From: Gemmatimonadota bacterium | Lineage (GTDB): Bacteria > Latescibacterota > UBA2968 > UBA8231 | Length of the DNA stretch: 5,174 bases | Assembly: GCA_009845645.1 (NCBI GenBank) | Contig: VXZF01000478.1 | Span: forward strand, 1-5,174 | Direction of reading: 5' to 3' | Shown here: positions 1 to 4,821 of the stretch, piece after piece | Numbering within the stretch: the stretch's first letter is position 1 | How the letters are laid out: every line of letters begins with the position of its first letter | The notes under the pieces: generated by a model | What the model was told of the DNA's origin: nothing | Seen by the model: only the letters and a program-made list of their open reading frames with translations | Database searches by the model: none | Program-made: the position numbers and the translations under genes

Positions 1-2
1 AC

Positions 3-608
3 AGCCGCACCGCCCACCAACTCGCTCAACTCCACGTCGTGCGCGGCGAACTCGCACGGGCCGAAAGCCTCTACCAACACTTGCGCGAGCGGCAAATGGC
101 CCTCCCAGACGACCATCCCGACAAGATGTTGACGCTCGACAAACTAGGCGACACCTATCGGCTCCAGCAACGACCGACCGAGGCCGTCCCACTCTACAAC
201 CGCGTCCTCTCCTTTCAACAGGACCACCGAGGCGATGAAGAAGTCGCGGCAACCATGCAGAAGCTATCCGACCTCTACCGAGCACAGGGCGACCGCGCCG
301 CGGCCGATTCCCTCGCCCAACGCGCTCATGCCCTAAACCTCCGCGGCCGCGCCCATGCCTTGTTCCTCCAAGGCCACTACCAACGAGCCGCACCCCTGTA
401 CCACAGTGCGCTGGCCCTGCAAGCGGGCGACCATCCCGACTTGGCCCGCACTTGTTACTACTTAGGCCGTCTGTACGACGCACAGGATCGCTATCGGCAG
501 GCCGAGCACTTCTACCGACGCGCCTTAGCCGCGTCCCCCGCCAGCGATCCCGACCAAGTTGGTGCAGCACTCGCCGACCTACTTGCCCGCCAAACCAACC
601 ATCCTTAA
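3..608 (+). CDS. TPR-repeat protein, kinesin-light-chain type (C-terminal part, 5' end outside window)
   Basis: The frame is open to the left edge of the window, and residues before the first possible GTG (39) already fit a TPR helix (TAHQLAQLHVVRGELARAES), so the gene very probably begins upstream. About five tandem TPR units are visible, starting near positions 9, 126, 243, 345 and 441. Each has the L-x2-LG/LA-x-LY...A-x2-LY pattern, with DHPD-type linkers and mostly about 39-residue spacing, as in kinesin-light-chain-like TPRs. Such arrays are protein-interaction scaffolds; no catalytic domain is seen in this part. The last turn (ADLLARQTNHP) closes the solenoid at a TAA stop. The next gene starts 20 bases on, so the two may be co-transcribed, but a TPR protein has no obvious metabolic link to it. 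Partner and location are unknown. Confidence 0.85.
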   Translation, partial: SRTAHQLAQLHVVRGELARAESLYQHLRERQMALPDDHPDKMLTLDKLGDTYRLQQRPTEAVPLYNRVLSFQQDHRGDEEVAATMQKLSDLYRAQGDRAAADSLAQRAHALNLRGRAHALFLQGHYQRAAPLYHSALALQAGDHPDLARTCYYLGRLYDAQDRYRQAEHFYRRALAASPASDPDQVGAALADLLARQTNHP

Positions 609-615
609 CGCCCAC

Positions 616-620
616 AGGAG
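616..620 (+). promoter_or_regulatory. Ribosome binding site AGGAG for the Ldh_2-family gene
   Basis: AGGAG lies 8 bases before the ATG at 629. It decides the start: the same frame is open back to 452, but that upstream part overlaps the TPR gene and encodes an Arg/Pro-rich stretch with no family similarity. Confidence 0.75.
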
Positions 621-628
621 TCCCTTGT

Positions 629-1630
629 ATGAACCGCCCCCCCACAGAATTCAAACGCATCGCCGCCGCCAACCTCAGAGCTTTTGGCACGGCCTGCCTC
701 CGCGCCGCTGGCATGTCCGCCGCACACGCCGCTCAGTTGGCCGACTTGCTGACCAATTCGGACTTGCGCGGCGTGCGCTCGCACGGCACCCGCGCCCTGT
801 ACGGGTATTGCTGCACGATCCGCGACAAAAAGGCCAACCCCGACCCAGACATCCGCATCCTGCGCGAAAGCGACACCCACGTCTTTGTCGATGGCGATGG
901 CAGCCTCGGGTACGCGCCGACCATGCTCGCCACCGAACGCGCCATCGCCAAGGCCAAGGAAAAGGGCCTCGCCATCGGCGCGGCCTGCCACATTGGGCAC
1001 TACGGCTCAGCGGGACACTACGTGCGCCGCGCCATGGCGGAAAACTGCGTGGGCTTCTCAGTGCAGGCGGCCTATCCTCAGTACTACCCCAGCAACGACG
1101 GCAAGCGCGCCGCCCACTACGGCAACCCGCCCTTGTGCTTTGGCCTGCCCGGACAAGAGGGGCCACCAGTAGTGCTCGACGTGGCCACCTGCATCCTCGC
1201 CGACTACCAACGCGGCGAGCAGATCGAAGCCATTGAAGAGATGATCCCCGCGGCCTTCTTCAAATCCATGGGCTACACCGCAATCGCCACCCTGCTCGGC
1301 GGAGCTTTTGTCGGCCAAGGCGGCGACCGCGCCCGCGAGATTGCCGCGCAATGGCCGGCGGCGCGCATGGGTAGCTTAATCCTCGTCCTCGACTTGGGCC
1401 TCTTCGCGCCCGCTCCACAAGTGCGCCACGGCGTCGATGAGTTGGTGCGCCTAGCGAGCGAGCAAATGATCCCACTGCGCGGGTACGACGAAGTCACCCT
1501 GCCCGGCACGCCCGAACACTACAACGAGGAAGCATACGCACGCGACGGCATTCCCATCGGCTTAGAAGACGTCGAGCGCTTAGCCGAGTGTGGCCGGGCC
1601 TTTGGCGTTGTGCCCTCGTGGCTGGACTAA
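629..1630 (+). CDS. Ldh_2-family NAD(P)-dependent oxidoreductase (malate/L-lactate/ureidoglycolate dehydrogenase-like)
   Basis: This 333-residue protein belongs to the Ldh_2 family, cytosolic NAD(P)H enzymes that interconvert 2-hydroxy and 2-oxo acids (malate, sulfolactate, ureidoglycolate, diketogulonate) or reduce cyclic imines. Visible family marks are the N-terminal helix with the G-V-R-S-H-G motif carrying the presumed catalytic His (H52), the GHYGSAGHY motif (residues 123-131), the YGNPP turn (164-168), the VLDVATC strand (182-188), the K-S-M-G-Y segment (212-216), and the C-terminal R-x-DGIPIG near 311-317. Between D184 and K212 there are only 28 residues. I recall roughly 50 in typical members, where a W-A-x-D-x-x-G-x-P-T-x-D-P segment contributes to the cofactor and substrate site. 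That segment is absent, so cofactor and substrate are uncertain. It sits 47 bases ahead of the split transketolase genes and is probably in their operon. Family call is firm; specific reaction is not. Confidence 0.85.
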   Translation: MNRPPTEFKRIAAANLRAFGTACLRAAGMSAAHAAQLADLLTNSDLRGVRSHGTRALYGYCCTIRDKKANPDPDIRILRESDTHVFVDGDGSLGYAPTMLATERAIAKAKEKGLAIGAACHIGHYGSAGHYVRRAMAENCVGFSVQAAYPQYYPSNDGKRAAHYGNPPLCFGLPGQEGPPVVLDVATCILADYQRGEQIEAIEEMIPAAFFKSMGYTAIATLLGGAFVGQGGDRAREIAAQWPAARMGSLILVLDLGLFAPAPQVRHGVDELVRLASEQMIPLRGYDEVTLPGTPEHYNEEAYARDGIPIGLEDVERLAECGRAFGVVPSWLD

Positions 1631-1664
1631 CGCCGCGTCGATTTCTACCTTAACGAACCGCAAA

Positions 1665-1670
1665 AAGGAG
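1665..1670 (+). promoter_or_regulatory. Ribosome binding site AAGGAG for the transketolase N-terminal subunit gene
   Basis: AAGGAG stands 7 bases before the ATG at 1678, in an A-rich stretch. No convincing promoter or terminator is seen in the 47-base gap after the oxidoreductase gene, which favours co-transcription. Confidence 0.75.
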
Positions 1671-1677
1671 AAATTCT

Positions 1678-2544
1678 ATGAGCCTGACGCGCGAGCGCCA
1701 CGCCGAGCTAAAGCGCTATGCCATCCAATTGCGCCGTCTCGTCGTCGAGTCGGTACACCACGCTGGGGCCGGCCACCTAGGAGGCCCCATGTCCGCGGCC
1801 GAGTTGCTCATCGCCCTGTACTTCGCCGAGCTAAACATCGACCCAGACCGACCCCGCGACCCAGACCGCGACCGCTTTATCCTGTCCAAGGGGCATTCCT
1901 CAATCGGACTCTACGCGGCCTTGGCCCTGCGCGGCTACCTGCCCATTGAAGAACTCGCCACTTTTGACGCCATTGACTCCCGCCTCCAAGGCCACCCGGA
2001 CATGAGCGTCCTCCCCGGCCTCGACATGTCCACCGGCTCGCTGGGCCAAGGCCTGTCGCCCGGCCTCGGCATGGCCCTCGCCGCCCGGCTGAAAGGACAG
2101 GACTTTCGCACTTGGGTGATGATCGGCGACGGCGACTCGCAGGAGGGACAAATATGGGAGGCGGCCTTTGTCGCAGCGCGCTACGGCCTCGACAATCTCA
2201 CCGCCATCCTCGACTGGAACGGCCTCCAGCAATACGGCTGGGCCACCGAAAAGGGCTACGGCGTGCTCGATCGCTTGGCCGCACAGGAAAATCCACTCAG
2301 CCGCTGGCGCGCCTTTGGCTGGAACACCATCGAGACCGACGGCCACGATTTCCCCGCCATTTTCTCGGCCTTTGCCGCGGCCAAATCACATCGCGGCCAG
2401 CCCACCATCATCGTCGCCCGCACGGTCAAGGGCAAAGGAATCTCCTACATGGAAAACGACTTCAACTGGCACTCCAAGCCAGTGACCGACCAAGACCTCA
2501 AACAAGCGCAGGACGAACTCGCCGCGCAGGAGGCAGCGCTGTGA
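1678..2544 (+). CDS. Transketolase, N-terminal (thiamine-diphosphate-binding) subunit of a split enzyme
   Basis: This 288-residue chain is the first half of a two-subunit transketolase, the cytosolic enzyme that moves two-carbon ketol units from a ketose to an aldose in the pentose phosphate or related sugar pathways. The length matches stand-alone N-terminal subunits; single-chain enzymes are about 630-670 residues. Seen in order: H33 in AGAGHLGGPMSAAE, SKGH (70-73), GHP (105-107), TGSLGQGLS (119-127), and the thiamine-diphosphate/Mg motif GDGDSQEG (150-157) followed by LDWNGLQ (178-184), which supplies the metal-binding Asn (N181). The catalytic second half is the next gene, overlapping by 4 bases. 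Separate subunits are usual in archaea and scattered bacteria and may serve special substrates such as apulose phosphate. Here the substrate cannot be read; ordinary transketolase, or a dedicated sugar-catabolic one, are both possible. Confidence 0.93.
   Translation: MSLTRERHAELKRYAIQLRRLVVESVHHAGAGHLGGPMSAAELLIALYFAELNIDPDRPRDPDRDRFILSKGHSSIGLYAALALRGYLPIEELATFDAIDSRLQGHPDMSVLPGLDMSTGSLGQGLSPGLGMALAARLKGQDFRTWVMIGDGDSQEGQIWEAAFVAARYGLDNLTAILDWNGLQQYGWATEKGYGVLDRLAAQENPLSRWRAFGWNTIETDGHDFPAIFSAFAAAKSHRGQPTIIVARTVKGKGISYMENDFNWHSKPVTDQDLKQAQDELAAQEAAL
2528..2533 (+). promoter_or_regulatory. Perfect Shine-Dalgarno AGGAGG fixing the GTG start of the second transketolase subunit
   Basis: AGGAGG lies inside the 3' end of the upstream gene, 7 bases before the GTG at 2541. 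It argues for this GTG over the ATG at 2565 and over the long upstream open frame reaching back to 2112. Confidence 0.85.
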
Positions 2545-3488
2545 ACCTCTCCACCACCGGCGAGATGCTGGCCCAGCGCGATGCCTTTGGCGACGCACTC
2601 ATCGAACTCATTGACCGCGACCCGCGCGTGTACGTGCTCGACGGCGACTTGGCCAATTCGACCAAGGCCGACAAAGTCTCCCGCGAGCGGCCCGACCGCT
2701 TCCTCGAAATGGGCATTGCCGAGCAAAACATGATGGGCGTCGCCGCCGGCATGGCCACCTGCGGCCTCGTGCCGTGGCTGAGCAGCTTCGCCTGCTTCAT
2801 TGTCAACCGCGACCTCGATCAGCTCCGCGTCGTCGTCGCCCAACCCAACCTACCCGTCAAGCTCTGCGGTGCTTACTCGGGCCTATTGACCGGCAAAACC
2901 GGCAAAACCCATCAAGAAGTCGCCGACATCTCCGTCATGCGGGCCATGCCGAACATGACCGTTTTGGCCCCGGCCGACGCCGTAGAAGTCCGCGCCTGTA
3001 TGCTGGTGGCCAACGACCTGCCCGGCCCCGTGTATGTTCGCATGACGCGCGACCCGGAACCAGTCATCTTTCCAGCCGACTACGAGTTTGAGTTGGGCCG
3101 CGCCCTTGTCGTGCGCGAGGGCACGGACATCACCCTCATATCCACGGGAGCCCAAACCCCGCGCTGCCTCGCCGCGGCCGACGAATTAGCGAGCGAAGGG
3201 ATTTCGGCACTCGTCCTGCACGTACCCACCCTCAAGCCACTCGACGCAGATGCCATTGTCGCCGCAGCCGCGCAGACGGGCTGCGTAGTAACGACCGAAG
3301 ACCACACCATCGTCGGCGGCTTGGGCGGCGCGGTCGCTGAAGTGCTAGGCGAGCGGCGTCCCACGCCCATGCAGCGCGTCGGCATCCGCGACGTCTTCGG
3401 CGAATCCGCACCTAACGAAGACCTGCTGCAAAAATACGGCTTGACCCCCGGGCACGTGGCGCAGGCGGCGCGGGCGCTGCTCTCTTGA
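2541..3488 (+). CDS. Transketolase, C-terminal (pyrimidine-binding and C-terminal domain) subunit of a split enzyme
   Basis: This 315-residue protein is the partner of the preceding gene. It begins at GTG in a GTGA overlap with that gene's stop, which suggests translational coupling and equal amounts of the two chains. Residues 11-180 form the pyrimidine-binding domain: D-G-D-L (34-37), then FLEMGIAEQNMMGVAAGMA (54-72) with E61 as the expected Glu that activates thiamine diphosphate, and THQ (123-125) plus PNMTVLAPAD in the usual places. Where single-chain enzymes usually show D-G-x-T-H-Q, this has GKTGKTHQ. Residues from about 190 to the end form the C-terminal domain (LISTGAQT, LHVPTLKPLD, TEDHTIVGGLGGAVAE). 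DXP synthase and pyruvate dehydrogenase E1 beta share this fold, but the pairing with a transketolase N-terminal subunit makes transketolase the best call. Confidence 0.93.
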   Translation: MNLSTTGEMLAQRDAFGDALIELIDRDPRVYVLDGDLANSTKADKVSRERPDRFLEMGIAEQNMMGVAAGMATCGLVPWLSSFACFIVNRDLDQLRVVVAQPNLPVKLCGAYSGLLTGKTGKTHQEVADISVMRAMPNMTVLAPADAVEVRACMLVANDLPGPVYVRMTRDPEPVIFPADYEFELGRALVVREGTDITLISTGAQTPRCLAAADELASEGISALVLHVPTLKPLDADAIVAAAAQTGCVVTTEDHTIVGGLGGAVAEVLGERRPTPMQRVGIRDVFGESAPNEDLLQKYGLTPGHVAQAARALLS

Positions 3489-3512
3489 CCGTCGTATCCA
3501 AATACCCGTAAT
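3485..3512 (+). promoter_or_regulatory. Weak candidate promoter (TTGACC, 16 bases, CGTAAT)
   Basis: TTGACC at 3485-3490 matches the sigma-70 -35 consensus at five of six bases. CGTAAT at 3507-3512 matches four of six but lacks the two most important bases of the -10 box. If used, transcription would begin near 3519, inside the palindrome at 3513-3529, a normal arrangement for repression. The -35 overlaps the transketolase stop codon, so chance is a real possibility. Confidence 0.2.
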
Positions 3513-3529
3513 TAAATGAGACTCATTTA
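3513..3529. promoter_or_regulatory. 17-bp perfect palindrome resembling a Fur-family operator
   Basis: TAAATGAG-A-CTCATTTA is an 8-1-8 perfect inverted repeat. Its core AATGAGACTCATT matches 11 of 13 bases of the core of the classical Fur box (AATGATAATCATT) and 12 of 19 over the full box. It lies 24 bases after the transketolase stop in a stretch richer in A and T than the genes. With no T-run after it, it does not look like a terminator. A dimeric repressor site (Fur, Zur or an unrelated family) is inferred; no regulator gene is in the window. Confidence 0.4.
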
Positions 3530-3651
3530 CCGCAACCGATAGCCACAAGCTGCTGATGACGCGACATACTGGGTTCACTTCAGAGTGTTTGTTCACCAGT
3601 AAAAGCTCATACGAGCCATTAGAGTGCATCTTTGATGCACTCTTTTTCTTT
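3530..3651 (+). ncRNA. Candidate small structured RNA or leader ending in the terminator at 3621-3651
   Basis: No convincing protein is encoded here. The strand can fold into a hairpin TACTGG/CCAGTA (3567-3572 with 3596-3601) enclosing a CACT-TCAG-AGTG hairpin (3576-3587), then GCTC-ATAC-GAGC (3605-3616), then the terminator hairpin. A direct repeat GTTCAC (3573-3578, 3591-3596) flanks the inner hairpin. A palindromic operator candidate, then about 120 bases of hairpins ending in a terminator, is the layout of Fur-controlled small RNAs such as RyhB or PrrF, though no sequence similarity to them is claimed. The alternatives are a 5' leader of the zinc-ribbon gene or simply the 3' untranslated end of the transketolase operon. 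The helices are short, so confidence is low. Confidence 0.25.
3621..3651 (+). terminator. Strong intrinsic terminator after the transketolase operon / candidate small RNA
   Basis: AGAGTGCATC and GATGCACTCT form a perfect 10-bp stem around a TTT loop, followed at once by TTTTCTTT. The T-run is on one side only, so it acts on + strand transcription. It ends just 29 bases before the zinc-ribbon ATG, leaving little room for that gene's own promoter. Confidence 0.9.
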
Positions 3652-3680
3652 GGCCGGTACCATAGGAAACGAGAGACCAC

Positions 3681-4391
3681 ATGAAAGAGGGTTTGTTGCA
3701 ACTGTTGAAGCTCCAAGAAGTCGATAAAAAACTCTTCTCTCTCGAAGAGGCCAAAGAAAAATATCCCGCTGAAATCGACCTGCGGCGCAGCAAGATAGCA
3801 GAAGCGCGGTCCGTTTTGTCCGATCTAGAAGCCCAAAGCGCGGAGCTAGCCAAGCAGCAGCGGCACTGCGAGCGCGAGATCGAAAGCAGCAAAGCCACCC
3901 TGCGCGAGCGCGAGGAGCGCTTTTCCGTAGTAACGACCAATAAGGAATACGATTCTCTCCAGCTCGAAATCGAGATTTGCAAAAAGACTATTGCCGAGCA
4001 CGAGACGCAGTTGCTCAAAGCCCTTGAGGGCCAAGAGCGAATTCAGGGACAAATTGACGAAGAGCAAGAGGCTTTTGAGGAAGTCCGCGCAGTCGAGCAA
4101 GAGCGCATTGATGAACTCGAAGGCATGCTCGGCACCATGCAGGAACAAATCGACCAAGTTAAAGAGAGTCGGGAGGTGGTCGCCAAGAGCATCGATGTTC
4201 AATTGCTGCAAACGTACGAGCGCAAAAAGGGACGGCACGGGATTCGCGTCGCAGCCGTACACAAACACGCTTGCGGCGCTTGTTACTACCAAATGCCCGC
4301 CCAAATGCTCAACGAGGTACGCGTCGGCGACCGCGTCATTTCCTGCGAGAGCTGCGGCACCATTATGGTCTGGGACGAGCAGTTGGTTTGA
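3681..4391 (+). CDS. Coiled-coil protein with C-terminal C4 zinc ribbon (DUF164 / CdsZ / FlgZ-like family)
   Basis: The 236-residue product is a long helical hairpin followed by a zinc ribbon. Residues 1 to about 185 are almost uninterrupted charged heptads rich in Glu, Lys, Gln and Arg, broken near the SVVTTNKEYDSLQ turn (residues 80-92), which is typical of this family. The C-terminal ribbon has C-G-A-C near residue 200 and C-E-S-C-G near residue 223, the two CxxC knuckles for one zinc, with the family segment YYQMPAQ between them. Length is normal. Known relatives include Helicobacter HP0958 (FlgZ), which works with flagellar RpoN and flaA mRNA, and chlamydial CdsZ; for most bacteria the role is unknown. 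The start ATG has only a weak GAGAG 5 bases upstream, but the family N-terminus (LLxLQEVDKKL) begins right there. rnpB follows almost immediately. Confidence 0.9.
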   Translation: MKEGLLQLLKLQEVDKKLFSLEEAKEKYPAEIDLRRSKIAEARSVLSDLEAQSAELAKQQRHCEREIESSKATLREREERFSVVTTNKEYDSLQLEIEICKKTIAEHETQLLKALEGQERIQGQIDEEQEAFEEVRAVEQERIDELEGMLGTMQEQIDQVKESREVVAKSIDVQLLQTYERKKGRHGIRVAAVHKHACGACYYQMPAQMLNEVRVGDRVISCESCGTIMVWDEQLV

Positions 4392-4395
4392 TTTT

Positions 4396-4771
4396 GGGAG
4401 AAGTAAGTCGGGCGGGCGCGCTAGCAGTCCTCAGTGGCCGCTAGTGAGGAAAGTCCGAGCTCCACAGGACAGGATGCTGGGTAACGCCCAGGGGGGGCGA
4501 CCCCACAGATAGTGCCACAGAAAACACACCGCCCAGCTTGCTGGGTAAGGTTGAAAAGGCGAGGTAAGAGCTCACCGCACCTGCGGCGACGCAGGTGGCA
4601 GGGTAAACCTCATCCGGAGCAAGGCCAAATAGGGGAAAAGAGGTGGTCCGCCTCGCTAAATTCCCGGGTAGGCCGCACCGAGGCGACCGGGCAACCGCCG
4701 CCCCAGATGAATGCCCGCACAGCGCACTTCAAGTGCGTGGACAGAACTCGGCTTATAGACTTACTCCTCCC
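4396..4771 (+). ncRNA. rnpB: RNase P RNA (M1-type, bacterial class A)
   Basis: This is the catalytic RNA of RNase P, which removes 5' leaders from precursor tRNAs. The universal blocks are all present in order: GAGGAAAGTCCGAGCTCC (4446-4463), GGTAACGCCCAGGGGG, GGTAAGAG (4563-4570), GGGTAAACC (4601-4609), GGAGCAAGGCCAAATAGGGG (class A P15 region, 4616-4635), AGATGAATG (4705-4713) and ACAGAACTCGGCTTA (4741-4755). P1 closes as GTAAGTC (4403-4409) with GACTTAC (4758-4764) and can extend outward to GGGAG/CTCCC. P4 is CCGAG (4455-4459) with CTCGG (4747-4751). P12 is CACCTGC/GCAGGTG (4578-4597). A P19-like hairpin CGCAC/GTGCG sits at 4723-4737. GGTC in the P17 loop (4645-4648) can pair with GACC (4499-4502) as P6. 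A GGT at 4642-4644 is the probable tRNA CCA-binding site. By analogy with E. coli the mature 5' end would be near 4400. Confidence 0.97.
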
Positions 4772-4772
4772 A

Positions 4773-4806
4773 CACCCGGGGCCCGGCGGCTCCGGGTGAT
4801 TTTTCT
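4773..4806 (+). terminator. Intrinsic terminator of rnpB
   Basis: CACCCGGGGCC (4773-4783) pairs with GGCTCCGGGTG (4788-4798) as an 11-bp stem with one G-U pair and a CGGC tetraloop. It is followed by ATTTTTCT and a second T-run (4808-4812). It starts directly after the P1 strand of rnpB, as is usual. Confidence 0.92.
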
Positions 4807-4812
4807 GTTTTT

Positions 4813-4816
4813 GGAG
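4813..4816 (+). promoter_or_regulatory. Ribosome binding site GGAG for the secreted protein gene
   Basis: GGAG (extendable to GGAGAG) lies 5 bases before the ATG at 4822. No other start codon exists in frame between the terminator and this ATG. Confidence 0.7.
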
Positions 4817-4821
4817 AGCTA

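Noticed and set aside
452..628. Upstream extension of the oxidoreductase frame
   Set aside because: It overlaps the TPR gene, is Arg/Pro/Ser-rich without family similarity, and the AGGAG at 616-620 points to the ATG at 629.
2112..2540. Upstream extension of the transketolase C-terminal frame
   Set aside because: It is the out-of-frame shadow of the N-terminal subunit gene, Arg- and His-rich; AGGAGG at 2528 fixes the GTG at 2541.
3556..3684. A 42-codon + strand ORF whose stop overlaps the zinc-ribbon ATG (ATGA)
   Set aside because: No Shine-Dalgarno precedes it, it runs through the terminator hairpin, and the peptide has no recognisable features; the overlap is probably chance, though a leader peptide cannot be excluded.
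3345..3716. Minus-strand ORF of 123 codons across the intergenic gap
   Set aside because: It overlaps the end of the transketolase gene and the start of the zinc-ribbon gene, has no supporting start signal, and the one-sided T-run of the terminator indicates + strand transcription.
3846..4304. Long minus-strand ORF inside the zinc-ribbon gene
   Set aside because: It is the hydrophobic antisense image of a Glu/Lys-rich coiled coil; no start signal or family match.
4512..4799. ORF of 95 codons on the + strand
   Set aside because: It lies within the RNase P RNA and its terminator, so it is an RNA gene shadow.
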